NCBI RefSeq assembly: GCF_016714285.1 | Contig: NZ_JADJNN010000001.1 | Location: forward strand, 868,001-932,000 | Length of the DNA: 64,000 nt | Source of the DNA: Nannocystis sp. | GTDB taxonomy: Bacteria; Myxococcota_A; Polyangia; Nannocystales; Nannocystaceae | Direction of reading: 5' to 3' | Part shown: one piece after another, positions 9,047 to 17,500 of the stretch | How positions within the stretch are numbered: the stretch's first letter is position 1 | How the letters are laid out: each line of letters starts with the position of its first letter | Program-made: the position numbers and the translations under genes | Notes under the pieces: generated by a model | Seen by the model: only the letters and a program-made list of their open reading frames with translations | Told to the model about the DNA's origin: nothing | Database searches by the model: none

Positions 9047-10789
9047 TCCGTACCTGTCCCAAAGGCCAGGTAAAACCGCGGGGGCCCTGCGCCCCGTCCC
9101 CAGGGCACGGGGGCGACGCCGGGCGCGCAGGAGGGGGCAGTCTACGGCCTTGTTGTCGGACAGCTGGCAGGTCGCCGTGACCGCGGTGCCGCTCGGGGCC
9201 GGGCCCGAGCGCACCAGGAAGAACTCGAGGTTGAAGCCCTGCTCGATGCACTCATCCGACATGTTGTCGAGCTCGCTGAGGGTCTGGGTCTTGTCCTGGT
9301 CGACCAGCTGCGCGAAGCAGACGCTCGCGCCGCCCGGCGCCGTCCATACCCCCTTGACCTCCTCGCACTCCGGGATCTCGGTCTTGCTGTTGTCGCTGAT
9401 CTTGACCTCTTCGAGGCGGCAGTCGGGGTCCAGCACCTCGGTGCTGCGGTCGGTGTCCAGCACGCAGTTGGGCATGCAGGCGGGCTTGATCTGATCGCGG
9501 ATGCGCTGGGCGATCGAGTCGAGCGCGCCGCGGTAGTCGGGCTGGCAGATCGAGTAGAGGTTCTTCGTCCCGTCGACCTCGAAGGCCTCCGCGAACTCGC
9601 GCTCGCGCACCGGCGGCACCGCCGTCTGGTCGGCCAGCTTCGGGTCCTGGTTCGGCAGGATGCAGCCCGGCCCGATGCCGAAGTTGGCCTGGAAGTCGGG
9701 GTCGTCCGAGTCCTCGTAGACCAGCGGCGTGCCGGTCTCGTAGCCCTTCGGCACGCCCGCGATCATCGACACCAGCACCTCCTGGGCGGTGTCCAGCTCC
9801 TTCTTCTGGTCCTCGAGCTTCTGCACGAAGTCGACGTAGCGCTGCAGCGGCCGCAGCACCGCGTCGGCGTCCGCGGCCCCCGGCGCGCCGGTGACGTCGT
9901 AGTTCTCCGCCGCGCAGCTGGTGTAGGTCGGCCCGGCGCCCTCGCACTTCACGCCCGCGTTCCAGCACAGCGCCGACGACGGCGCCGGGTCGGTCTCCGG
10001 GTCGTTCCAGAACACCTTGTTGCTGGTGAAGATCTCCTTGGTCGCGGGGTTGTACGAGCAGTCCGTCTCGTCCGAGATCACGACCAGCGACAGGATCGCC
10101 GAGTCGCGCACGAAGCCGTAGTTGGTCGCCGAGTCGCGGTCCGCCGCGGCCGCCAGCGCGAGGTACATGCTCTCCAGGTGCGACTCGAAGCCGCAGCCCG
10201 CGACGCCCTGCGGGCCGTAGCACTGGAACGCCTCGACCATCGAGTCGAAGCCCTCGACGTTGGTCTGGCCCTCGATGCTCTCGAGCCAGTGCCGCGGCTT
10301 CTCGTCCTTCTCCTCCGCGATCGCCGTCGGCCGCACCTTCACGTCGGCGTCGGCCTTGGTGCAGAAGTCGTCGCAGGCGTACGAGAAGTCGGCGTCGTTG
10401 AAGGTGAACTCGCCCTGCGCCGCCCGGTCGACGCAGCTCGACAGCACCAGCTTGCCGCCCTCCGGCTTGTAGGTCGCGGCCGGACAGCGCGGGCTGCCGG
10501 AGTCGGTGGTCGTCACGCCGATGCGGTAGTTGGCCTTCACGTCGGGCGCCTCGAGCACGTCGATGAACGCCGCGAAGTTGGCCGACAGCAGCGCCTGCTC
10601 CTCCGCCATCGAGCCCGAGTTGTCGATCACGAACAGGATGTCGACATCCTTGTTGACCGCGATCGGGAACGACTGGTCGCCGCTCGTGAGCTTGTCGTAG
10701 TCGACCCCCTTCACCGGGTGGTCGAGACAGCCGGACAGCAGCAGCGCGATGCAGGCGGGGGCGAGACGGAGCAGGTTGCGGACGGACAT
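8126..10789 (-). CDS. VWA-domain lipoprotein; C-terminus unreliable beyond about 9140
   Basis: Secreted lipoprotein (ACIALLLSGC lipobox) with a von Willebrand factor A domain. The MIDAS motif is DNSGS in DILFVIDNSGSMAEE, and further Cys-rich extracellular sequence follows. A GGAGG ribosome binding site precedes the ATG at 10789. The open frame continues to 8126, but from about 9140 it is only the antisense of the converging barrel gene and has no protein-like features. One missing base in the C run of the GACTGCCCCCTC codons near 9140 would instead end the protein at a stop near 9045. I trust residues 1 to about 550. Other myxobacterial VWA lipoproteins are common; the ligand is unknown. Confidence 0.7.
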   Translation of the reverse strand: MSVRNLLRLAPACIALLLSGCLDHPVKGVDYDKLTSGDQSFPIAVNKDVDILFVIDNSGSMAEEQALLSANFAAFIDVLEAPDVKANYRIGVTTTDSGSPRCPAATYKPEGGKLVLSSCVDRAAQGEFTFNDADFSYACDDFCTKADADVKVRPTAIAEEKDEKPRHWLESIEGQTNVEGFDSMVEAFQCYGPQGVAGCGFESHLESMYLALAAAADRDSATNYGFVRDSAILSLVVISDETDCSYNPATKEIFTSNKVFWNDPETDPAPSSALCWNAGVKCEGAGPTYTSCAAENYDVTGAPGAADADAVLRPLQRYVDFVQKLEDQKKELDTAQEVLVSMIAGVPKGYETGTPLVYEDSDDPDFQANFGIGPGCILPNQDPKLADQTAVPPVREREFAEAFEVDGTKNLYSICQPDYRGALDSIAQRIRDQIKPACMPNCVLDTDRSTEVLDPDCRLEEVKISDNSKTEIPECEEVKGVWTAPGGASVCFAQLVDQDKTQTLSELDNMSDECIEQGFNLEFFLVRSGPAPSGTAVTATCQLSDNKAVDCPLLRARRRPRALGTGRRAPAVLPGLWDRYGLEADAEAERADQVDRELAGGAQQGGVAELGPEADVLADQEVDRAAEVELGDDALLAGVAGAAAQADVAAAAVEAGLAHLALADAGRGGHAQAADAALDQREEAAEVDRHHRAGAEAERADLPGGGDHRGLHVLVGVVGRADRVDRVAALRAQPQPADDLDVELGAHAGAVAAVGLVVARAAAAAAVAAQEGQAEGGEDRGEGDGHAAHARVAAPQIGGGAQPGRRRLIVRRAHEGGVVGVLRGRGRDLTRGRGRAWRRVGAGAGAHGRRGGFVGIGVRERGRGGRRGARERGRGGRRGARERGRGG
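8131..8217 (+). repeat. 33-bp tandem repeat encoding a Pro-rich linker
   Basis: About 2.6 copies of a 33-bp unit, read as the 11-residue PAPTLPGPASP repeat in the barrel frame. It lies just downstream of the apparent frameshift. Confidence 0.8.
9052..9071. repeat. TGTCC-N4-GGCCA palindrome between converging genes
   Basis: The core at 9055-9068 has spacer CAAA and outer arms ACC/GGT. It sits 6 bp after the barrel stop codon and could act as a hairpin. Confidence 0.65.
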
Positions 10790-10950
10790 CGGATACCTCC
10801 ACCGTCCGTATTGCGCGCCGCGGTCCAGCCCGGCACCGCAGCGATCTCACGCACTTGAAGCCCCTATCCGGGACTCGCCGAGCACCCCGGTTGGCGATCG
10901 CGGCCCCACCCGCCAACGCCGTTGGCGGCCCGCCCCACCGCCCCCCGCGC

Positions 10951-10956
10951 TAGAGT
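10951..10956 (+). promoter_or_regulatory. -10-like hexamer TAGAGT
   Basis: TAGAGT ends 9 nt before the ATG of the enoyl-CoA hydratase gene. No ribosome binding site is visible. Confidence 0.45.
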
Positions 10957-10965
10957 CCCGCCGCC

Positions 10966-11877
10966 ATGACCGCGCCCCAGACCCTGCTCTACACGACCAC
11001 CGGCCCGATCGCCCGCATCACCCTCAACCGCCCCGAGCGCGGCAACGGCATCACCCTCGACATGCCGCAGGAGCTGGCCCGCTGCGTCGAGCAGGCCAAC
11101 CTCGATCCCACGATCCACGTCATCGCCCTCGCCGGCAACGGCCGCGGCTTCTGCGGCGGCTACGACCTGGTCGAGAGCGCCGAGCAGCCGAGCGGCATGC
11201 GCCCCGCCGAGTTCGTGCCCGGCTCCCCGCAGGACCCCGCGGTCTTCGCCCGCAACCACGACCCCGCCCACACCTGGGACCCGATGGTCGACTACGCGAT
11301 GATGAGCCGCAACCTCCGCGGCTTCATGTCCCTGTTTCACAGCGACAAGCCCGTGGTCTGCAAGGTCCACGGCTTCTGCGTCGCCGGCGGCACCGACATG
11401 GCGCTCTGCTCCGACCTCCTCGTCATCGCCGACGACGCCAAGATCGGCTACCCGCCCGCGCGCGTGTGGGGCGTGCCCACCTCCGCCCTGTGGGCCCACC
11501 GCATCGGCGTCGAACGTGCCAAGCGCCTGCTCTTCACCGGCGACTGCCTGTCGGGCAAAGAGGCCGCCGAGTGGGGCCTCGCGGTCGAATCCGCCCCGCC
11601 CGATCGCCTCGACGAACGCTTCGAGGCCCTGCTCGCACGGATCGCCCGCACGCCGATCAACCAGCTCGTGATGATGAAGCTGCTGTGCAACCAGGCCCTC
11701 GGCGCCCAGGGCCTGCAGGCGACCCAGATCCTCGGCACCGTGTTCGACGGCATCGCCCGCCACACCCCCGAGGGCTACGCGTTCCGGGCCCGGGCCATGG
11801 CCGCGGGCTTTCGCCAGGCGGTGCGTGAGCGCGACGAGCCCTACGGCGACCACGGCCCCTCGACCTTCAAAGGCTGA
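10966..11877 (+). CDS. Enoyl-CoA hydratase/isomerase (crotonase) family protein
   Basis: 303-residue crotonase-fold protein. The N-terminal signature RITLNRPERGNGITLDM and the oxyanion-hole segments HVIALAGNGRGFCGGYDL and VHGFCVAGGTDMALCSD are clear, as is AKIGYPPARVWGVP. Members hydrate or isomerise acyl-CoA thioesters in the cytoplasm. The exact substrate cannot be told, and a typical catalytic Glu is not obvious at the usual place, so this could be a specialised member. It stands alone downstream of the divergent VWA gene and ends just before the kinase gene. Confidence 0.85.
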   Translation: MTAPQTLLYTTTGPIARITLNRPERGNGITLDMPQELARCVEQANLDPTIHVIALAGNGRGFCGGYDLVESAEQPSGMRPAEFVPGSPQDPAVFARNHDPAHTWDPMVDYAMMSRNLRGFMSLFHSDKPVVCKVHGFCVAGGTDMALCSDLLVIADDAKIGYPPARVWGVPTSALWAHRIGVERAKRLLFTGDCLSGKEAAEWGLAVESAPPDRLDERFEALLARIARTPINQLVMMKLLCNQALGAQGLQATQILGTVFDGIARHTPEGYAFRARAMAAGFRQAVRERDEPYGDHGPSTFKG

Positions 11878-11896
11878 CGCCCCGCGGACGTCTCGA

Positions 11897-11902
11897 TATC
11901 CT
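11897..11902 (+). promoter_or_regulatory. -10-like hexamer TATCCT
   Basis: TATCCT ends 12 nt before the GTG at 11915, which is the start that gives a kinase N-terminus of normal length. Confidence 0.4.
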
Positions 11903-11914
11903 CGCGCGAGGCTC

Positions 11915-14900
11915 GTGACCCTGCTCGGCACCCACCCCGTCGGCGGCGACCGCTTCAAGATCCGCCGCCGCCTCGGCGCCGGCAGCATGGGCGTGGTCTA
12001 CGAGGCCCACGATCGCGAGCGCGACGAGATCGTCGCCCTCAAGACCCTCCTGCACGCCGAGGCCAACGCCCTCTACCGCTTCAAACGCGAGTTTCGCAGC
12101 CTCGCCGACACCCACCACCGCAACCTGGTCGCCCTCCACGAGCTGTTCGTCGCCGACCACCAGTGCTTCTTCACGATGGAGCGCGTCGTCGGCGTCAACT
12201 TCCTCGAGTACGTCCGCCCCGAGCCGCTCACCGCCGCGACCGACCCGACCTTCGAGGGCGACTCGCTCACCGACGCCAGCCACGACGACACCACCGAGCA
12301 CCGCCCGCCCAGGACCGACGGCCACCTCGACGACACCGCCGAACACATCGCGCCGCTCCACAGCGACCACGACGCCCTGGCGGACACCGGCGCCGAACGA
12401 CCCCCCAGCGCCAGCCACCCGCTCACCGCCGTCGACCCGCGTCCGGCCCGCACCGCCGTCGACCTCACCCGCCTGCGCGACGCCCTCGGCCAGCTCGCCG
12501 ACGGCGTCGCCGCCCTCCACCGCGCCGGCATCGTCCACCGCGACCTCAAGCCGAGCAACGTCCTGGTCGCCGACGACGGCCGCGTCGTCATCCTCGACTT
12601 CGGCCTCGCCACCGAGCTGGTCCCCCGCAGCCCCGGCGCCCCCGAGGCCGACGAGGACGGCCTCACCGGCACCGCCGCGTACATGGCCCCCGAGCAGGTC
12701 TCCGGCACCCGCGGCGCCCCGGCCAGCGACTGGTACGCCGTCGGCGTGATGCTCTACGAGGCCCTCTCCGGCGCCCGCCCCTACACCGGCCCCCTGCTGC
12801 AGGTCCTGCTCGCCAAGCGCACCCAGGACCCGCCGCCGCTCGCCCAGATCGCCCCGCACGCGCCCGCCGACCTCGTCGAGCTGTGCGAGTCGCTGATGCG
12901 CCGCGACCCGGAGGCGCGCCCCGACGACGCCGCGATCCTCCGCCGCCTCGGCCGCGTCGCCCCCGAGCCCCTCACCCGCAGCCACGACGGCGTCACCCTG
13001 TTCGGCCGCGCCAGCCACCTCGCGGCCCTGCGCGACGCCCACGCCGCCACCACCCGCGGCCAGGCCGTCGTCGTGTACGTGCACGGACCGAGCGGCGCCG
13101 GCAAGAGCGCCCTGGTCCGCGGCTTCCTCGCCGAGCTCGCCGCGGCCCCGGACGCCCGCCCCGTCATCCTCTCGGGCCGCTGCTACGTCCGCGAGTCGGT
13201 CCCCTACAAGGCCCTCGACCCGATCGTCGACAGCCTCAGCCGCTTCCTCGTCGCCATGCCCGAGGACCAGGCCCGCGTGCTCATGCCGCGCGACCTGTGG
13301 GCCCTCGCCCGCCTGTTCCCGGTCATGCAGACCGTGGTCGAGGCGCTCCACGGCCACAGCCCCGCCGCCCCCGTGATCGACCAGGTCGAGCTGCGCCGCC
13401 GCGCCTTCACGGCCCTGCGCGACCTGCTCGGCCGCCTCGCCGACCGCCGCCGCCTGGTCCTCACCATCGACGACCTCCAGTGGGCCGACGCCGACTCCGC
13501 CCTCCTGCTCGAGGACCTCCTGCGCCCGCCCGACGCCCCCGCCCTGCTCCTGCTCGCCAGCTTCCGCAGCGAGGAGATCGAGCACCAGCCCTTCCTCCGC
13601 GAGCTGCTCGCGCACGCCGACACCCCCGCCCGCCGCGCCCTCGCCGTCGGCCCGCTCCAGCCGGACGACACCCGCGACCTCGTCCGCGACCTGCTCGGCC
13701 CGATCGCCGGCGGACCCGCGGCCGCCACCACCCTGGTCGACCGCATCATCCGCGAGTCCGCCGGCAGCCCCTTCCTCGCCGAGCAGCTCGCCCACTACGT
13801 GTCCCAAGAGACAGGTGCGGCCGCCACCGGCATCAGCCTCGGCGAGATGCTCGACGCCCAGTTTCACCGCCAGCCGCCCGAGGCCCGCGCCCTGCTCGAC
13901 CTGCTCGCCGTCGCCGCCCACCCGCTGCGCCCGGCCCTCGCCTTCGCCGCCGCCGGCCTGCACGGCGACGAGCGCCCGCTGATCAAGCGCCTGCGCGCCG
14001 CCAAGCTGCTGCGCCTCAGCGCCGGCAGCGAGTCGCTCGAGCTCTACCACGACCGCATCCGCGAGGCGCTCGCCGCCGCGGTCGGCCCCGATCGCCGGCG
14101 CAAGCTCCACCGCGCCCTCGCCTCCGCCCTCGAGGCCGGCGGCGCCGAGCCCGAGATCCTGTTCGTCCATTTCAACGCCGCAGGCCAGGTCGCCAAGGCC
14201 CTCGGCGCGGCCGTACGCGCCGCCGAGAAGGCCACCAGGGCCCTCGCCTTCGACCAGGCGGCCCAGTTCTACCGCCACGCCCTCGAGCTCGGCCGCGACC
14301 TGGCCCAGAGCACGACCCAGGACTCCATCACCCGCGCCCGCCTCGAGGAGGGCCTCGCCGACGCCCTCGCCAACGCCGGCCGCTGCCAGCCCGCCGCCGA
14401 GGCCTTCCTCCGCGCCGCCGCCTACTATCACGGCGCCAAGGCCCTCGACCTCCGCCGCTGCGCCGCCGAGCAGCTGCTCGTCAGCGGCCACATCAACGCC
14501 GGCCGGGCCGTGCTCGCCGAGGTCCTGGCCCAGGTCGGCCTGCGCCTCGCCGCCACGCCCAACCGCGCCCTCCTCTCGCTGATCAAGCGCCGCCTCCAGC
14601 TCAAGCTCCACGGCATGCGCTACACCGTGCGCCCCGAGTCCGAGGTCCCGCCCGCCGACCTCCTGCGCATCGACATCTGCTCGGTCGTCTCGCTCGGCCT
14701 CAGCATGAACGACACGATCCGCGCCGCCGACTTCCAGGCCCTCGGCACCCTGCTCGCGCTCCGCTGCGGCGAGCCCGTCCGCCTCGCCCGCGCCCTCGCC
14801 ATGGAGGCCAGCTTCGTCGCCTCCGGCGGCGGCCCGGCCCAGGCCCAGGCCCTGCGCCTCTCCCACGCCGCCCTCGAGCTCGCCCGCCAGGTCGGCAACC

Positions 14901-15802
14901 CGGCCGCGATCGGCCACGCCCTGCTCAGCGCCGGCTCCTGCGCCTACCTGGCCGGCGGCGACTGGCGCCGCGCCGCCGACCTCTGCGCCGAGGGCGAGGC
15001 GACCTTCCGCGAGCGCGTGCCCGGCAGCACCTGGGCCAAGACCACCATCCGCCGCTTCTGGCTCGGCTCTCTCATGTACCTGGGCGAGCTCGCCGAGCTG
15101 CGCCGCCGCCTCGACGAGTTCCTCGCCGACGCCCGCGACCGCGGCAACGTCTACGCCCTCACCGACATGCGCGCCCGCCTGAACCTCGCCTGGCTGGTCG
15201 CCGGTGAGCCCGCGGAGGCCCGCCGCCAGCTCGCCGAGGCCATGCAAAACTGGACGACCGACGGCTACCACGTCCAGCACTTCAACGCCCTCCTGTCCCA
15301 GGTCCAGGCCGACCTCTACGAGGCCGACCCCGCCGCCGCTGTCCCCCGCATCGAGGCCGCCTGGCCCGCCCTCACCGGCTCGCTGCTCATGCGCATCCAG
15401 CTGATCCGCGCCGAGGCCCACCAGCTCCGGGCCCGCGCCGCGATCGCCAGCCTCACCGGCGCCCCGTCGCGCGGCGTCACCAGGGCGATCGAGCATGAGA
15501 TCGACGCCCTCGCCCGCGAGAAGATGGCCTGGATCGACCCCATCGCCGACCTCCTGCGCGCCGGCCTGCTGCGCGCCCAGGGCCGACCCGCCGCCGCGAT
15601 CGCCCGCCTGCGCGCCGCCCTCCAGGCGTTCCAGACCCAGCGCATGGGCCTCTACGCCGCCGTCGCCGAGCGCCAGCTCGGCCTGCTCCTCGGTACCGAC
15701 GAGGGCGCCCGCCTGCACGCCAGCGCCGAGGCGTGGATGCTCGCCCAGACCGTCCGCGACCCCGCCGCGATCGCCCGCGTCTTCGCCCCGGGTCTCACCT
15801 GA
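11915..15802 (+). CDS. Hanks-type Ser/Thr kinase fused to AAA/ORC-like ATPase and helical repeats
   Basis: 1,295-residue signalling protein. The kinase domain has GAGSMGVVYEA (about residue 21), HRDLKPSN (about 208), DFGLA and AYMAPEQ. An acidic, His-rich insert of roughly 75 residues (about 95-180) interrupts the kinase fold after the hinge, which is unusual. Next is an ATPase module with Walker A GPSGAGKS (about 391) and a Walker B-like LTIDDLQWADAD (about 517). The last ~600 residues are TPR-like helices. This architecture is common in myxobacteria and integrates signals through helical repeats; partners are unknown. A TGTCC-N4-AGACA repeat lies inside the coding region (13800-13813, YVSQETG) and another covers the stop codon. 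Confidence 0.88.
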   Translation: MTLLGTHPVGGDRFKIRRRLGAGSMGVVYEAHDRERDEIVALKTLLHAEANALYRFKREFRSLADTHHRNLVALHELFVADHQCFFTMERVVGVNFLEYVRPEPLTAATDPTFEGDSLTDASHDDTTEHRPPRTDGHLDDTAEHIAPLHSDHDALADTGAERPPSASHPLTAVDPRPARTAVDLTRLRDALGQLADGVAALHRAGIVHRDLKPSNVLVADDGRVVILDFGLATELVPRSPGAPEADEDGLTGTAAYMAPEQVSGTRGAPASDWYAVGVMLYEALSGARPYTGPLLQVLLAKRTQDPPPLAQIAPHAPADLVELCESLMRRDPEARPDDAAILRRLGRVAPEPLTRSHDGVTLFGRASHLAALRDAHAATTRGQAVVVYVHGPSGAGKSALVRGFLAELAAAPDARPVILSGRCYVRESVPYKALDPIVDSLSRFLVAMPEDQARVLMPRDLWALARLFPVMQTVVEALHGHSPAAPVIDQVELRRRAFTALRDLLGRLADRRRLVLTIDDLQWADADSALLLEDLLRPPDAPALLLLASFRSEEIEHQPFLRELLAHADTPARRALAVGPLQPDDTRDLVRDLLGPIAGGPAAATTLVDRIIRESAGSPFLAEQLAHYVSQETGAAATGISLGEMLDAQFHRQPPEARALLDLLAVAAHPLRPALAFAAAGLHGDERPLIKRLRAAKLLRLSAGSESLELYHDRIREALAAAVGPDRRRKLHRALASALEAGGAEPEILFVHFNAAGQVAKALGAAVRAAEKATRALAFDQAAQFYRHALELGRDLAQSTTQDSITRARLEEGLADALANAGRCQPAAEAFLRAAAYYHGAKALDLRRCAAEQLLVSGHINAGRAVLAEVLAQVGLRLAATPNRALLSLIKRRLQLKLHGMRYTVRPESEVPPADLLRIDICSVVSLGLSMNDTIRAADFQALGTLLALRCGEPVRLARALAMEASFVASGGGPAQAQALRLSHAALELARQVGNPAAIGHALLSAGSCAYLAGGDWRRAADLCAEGEATFRERVPGSTWAKTTIRRFWLGSLMYLGELAELRRRLDEFLADARDRGNVYALTDMRARLNLAWLVAGEPAEARRQLAEAMQNWTTDGYHVQHFNALLSQVQADLYEADPAAAVPRIEAAWPALTGSLLMRIQLIRAEAHQLRARAAIASLTGAPSRGVTRAIEHEIDALAREKMAWIDPIADLLRAGLLRAQGRPAAAIARLRAALQAFQTQRMGLYAAVAERQLGLLLGTDEGARLHASAEAWMLAQTVRDPAAIARVFAPGLT
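13800..13813. repeat. TGTCC-N4-AGACA core inside kinase CDS
   Basis: Spacer CAAG. It is read in frame as part of YVSQETGA, using CAA and ACA codons that look uncommon in this gene. Confidence 0.65.
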
Positions 15803-15820
15803 CCCGAAGGACATGTCCCG
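15800..15820. repeat. TGACC-N4-GGACA/TGTCC repeat at kinase stop codon
   Basis: The left arm TGACC includes the TGA stop at 15800-15802. The junction GGACA|TGTCC matches that seen in the arrays. Confidence 0.55.
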
Positions 15821-16016
15821 ATCGCGCCATGGATGCCGCCGCAGCGAGCCCGCACGCGCGTGAACCTGCCGACACGACCGCGTCGGTCCGATCGCCGCAG
15901 CGAGCCCGCGCGTGAATCTGCCCGGCGCCTCGACGGAGATGTCCTTTCGGCCATGTCGATACATTGCTAGGCTCGCCGCTCTGCTCGTCCGAAGTACCCG
16001 TCGCCAGGAGCCCGCC
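15803..16016 (+). other. Intergenic region with direct repeat and repeat palindrome
   Basis: Holds a direct repeat of GCAGCGAGCCCGC followed by CGCGTGAA (copies near 15840 and 15898), a TGTCC-TTTC-GGCCA palindrome at 15940-15953, and a TAGGCT hexamer near 15968 that could be the -10 of the next gene. No gene was recognised. Confidence 0.5.
15940..15953. repeat. TGTCC-N4-GGCCA core
   Basis: Spacer TTTC, about 64 bp upstream of the next start codon. Confidence 0.55.
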
Positions 16017-16664
16017 ATGCCGAGAGTGTCCCGTCCCTCGCTCGCCCGCCGCTGCCTCACCGCTTCCCTCTGTACCAGCCTCGCCGTCGTCGTCGCCGTC
16101 GCCCCGGCGCAGGCCCAGGCCAGCGAGCCCGCGCTGCACGGCGCCACGATGTCCACCGGGATGTCACCGACCGCCGCCAAGCTGCGCACCATCATGAGCC
16201 TGCACCTCCAGGACCCCGACGCCCCCGACGACGTGGCCCCGGCAGGTGACGCCCCGACCGCCCAGGGCCCGGTCGCCCAGGGCGCCCCGATCGGCCCGGC
16301 CCCGGCCCCGGCCCCCTCCACGCCGCCGCCGCGCAAGGGCCTCGGCATGATGATCGCCGGCGCCGCCATCACCGGCGCCTACGCCCTCCCGCTCGTCGGC
16401 TTTGGTGCCTACACCATCATCCTCAGCAACCGCTACGACGAGGTCACCGGGGGGGGAACGCAGGGCCTCGGCGCCGTCGCTGGCGGCGTGCTGGTCGCGT
16501 TCGGTGTCATCGGCCTCGGCGTCGGCGTCCCGCTCATCGGCGTCGGTGCCTACCGCTTTAGCAAGTACCTGGAGTGGAAGAAGACCAATCAGGTCAGCCT
16601 CCGCCCCAGCATGAGCCGCACCATGCACGGCACCTACACCACCGGGGTCACCCTGCGCTTCTGA
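16017..16664 (+). CDS. Exported protein with two C-terminal membrane segments, unknown function
   Basis: 215 residues from the ATG at 16017, which has an AGGAG ribosome binding site 6 nt upstream. The N-terminus is a signal peptide (SLCTSLAVVVAVAPAQAQA). A Pro/Ala linker follows, then two hydrophobic helices (GLGMMIAGAAITGAYALPLV and GVLVAFGVIGLGVGVPLIGV) and an Arg-rich tail ending in TTGVTLRF. The terminal strand-like TGVTLRF may indicate outer-membrane targeting. The helix pair after a Pro-rich linker is a common myxobacterial layout next to kinase or TPR genes. I do not recognise the family. Confidence 0.65.
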   Translation: MPRVSRPSLARRCLTASLCTSLAVVVAVAPAQAQASEPALHGATMSTGMSPTAAKLRTIMSLHLQDPDAPDDVAPAGDAPTAQGPVAQGAPIGPAPAPAPSTPPPRKGLGMMIAGAAITGAYALPLVGFGAYTIILSNRYDEVTGGGTQGLGAVAGGVLVAFGVIGLGVGVPLIGVGAYRFSKYLEWKKTNQVSLRPSMSRTMHGTYTTGVTLRF

Positions 16665-16725
16665 GCCCACCGCCGGGCCTCACGCGCACCGCGACGCGGC
16701 TCCGCGTTCACAGCGACGGGGCCGC

Positions 16726-17388
16726 TCACACGCCTGCTCGCCGACGTCGCAGCCCGAGCAGCAGCAGCCCCAGCGCCGCACCGGACGGCGCCGCGGACCC
16801 CTGACAGCCGCAGCCCGCCTCGTCGACCACCTCCGCCGAGGTCGACTCGCCGCTCGCCGCGCGCGACAGCACGAGGTCGATGCACTGGTAGTACAGGTCG
16901 TTGCCGTCGCCGTACGGCGGCTTGTCGCTCATCACCTGGATCACCTGCAATGTGCATTGATCGCACTCGACATCCGGCAGCGTCAGCGACTGCGAGTACA
17001 TGCCGCCCCCCGCGTGATCCGGGATGCCATCGAGCAGCACGGACGGCCCGCCGCTCACGTCGGTGAAGCCCACCGGATCGACGAAGTCGTCCTGGCCCTC
17101 CGCGTCGAAGCTGATCCTGAAGTGCCCGGGGTGATCGACGTACTCGTCCCACTCCACCGTGATCGTCTGGCCGGGCTTGAAGGTGTGGACCACGCTGCCG
17201 CGCGGGTCATCCGCCCCGGCCCCGCAGGGCCCCTGCTTGAGCGAGTCGTGGCGCGCCTGCGGCGAGGTCACCCGCAAGTGCGCCGCGGCGCTGCCACCCA
17301 TCAGCCCGATCAGCCCGACCGTCAGCGCCGCCCACCACCTGCCCGCTCGGACATGTCGCAAGCGACCTGTCCCACGGGCCAGCTCCAC
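16726..17388 (-). CDS. SCE4755-type polysaccharide monooxygenase-like protein with MYXO-CTERM
   Basis: 220 residues. The signal peptide ends in SAAAH, so the mature protein may begin with His, as in lytic polysaccharide monooxygenases, where that His forms the copper brace. Core motifs are KQGPCG, PGQTITVEWDEYVDHPGHF, VLLDGIPDH, CDQCTLQVIQVMSDKPPYG and YYQCIDLVL. The tail GCGCQGSAAPSG plus hydrophobic segment plus RRRR is a MYXO-CTERM sorting signal, so the protein is probably held at the outer surface or processed there. Copper or oxidative activity is inferred, not shown. It is a tandem paralogue of the next gene. The GTG start lies in a repeat-encoded stretch before the signal peptide. Confidence 0.75.
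   Translation of the reverse strand: MELARGTGRLRHVRAGRWWAALTVGLIGLMGGSAAAHLRVTSPQARHDSLKQGPCGAGADDPRGSVVHTFKPGQTITVEWDEYVDHPGHFRISFDAEGQDDFVDPVGFTDVSGGPSVLLDGIPDHAGGGMYSQSLTLPDVECDQCTLQVIQVMSDKPPYGDGNDLYYQCIDLVLSRAASGESTSAEVVDEAGCGCQGSAAPSGAALGLLLLGLRRRRAGV
17349..17381. repeat. Two TGTCC-type units at 14-bp spacing
   Basis: GGACA|TGTCG-CAAG-CGACC|TGTCC-CACG-GGCCA, with cores at 17354 and 17368. They lie in the first codons of the monooxygenase-like gene. Confidence 0.7.
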
Positions 17389-17404
17389 CCGCCCAGGCAC
17401 GCCT

Positions 17405-17500
17405 GCTGCGCAGCGCGAGGGGGACGAGCACGTCAGCTCCTTCGCCGCGCGCCTAGGCACGCCGCCGCCTGCGCAGCGCGAGGGGGACGAGCAACACCGC
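17405..17500. repeat. Duplicated 3' end of the MYXO-CTERM gene
   Basis: The segment around 17415-17434 (CTGCGCAGCGCGAGGGGGAC) recurs near 17468-17486. On the minus strand both encode LLVPLALR-type tails. The outer copy lies beyond the stop of the real gene, so it looks like a remnant of a tandem duplication. Confidence 0.6.

Noticed and set aside
11867..16372. 1,501-codon minus-strand open frame opposite the kinase gene
   Set aside because: Ala/Gly/Glu-rich shadow frame without recognisable domains; the plus strand has kinase and ATPase motifs in order.
17207..17431. Separate small gene encoding LLVPLALR-type tail
   Set aside because: It matches the end of the neighbouring MYXO-CTERM gene and lacks its own start context. 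It is better explained as a duplication remnant.
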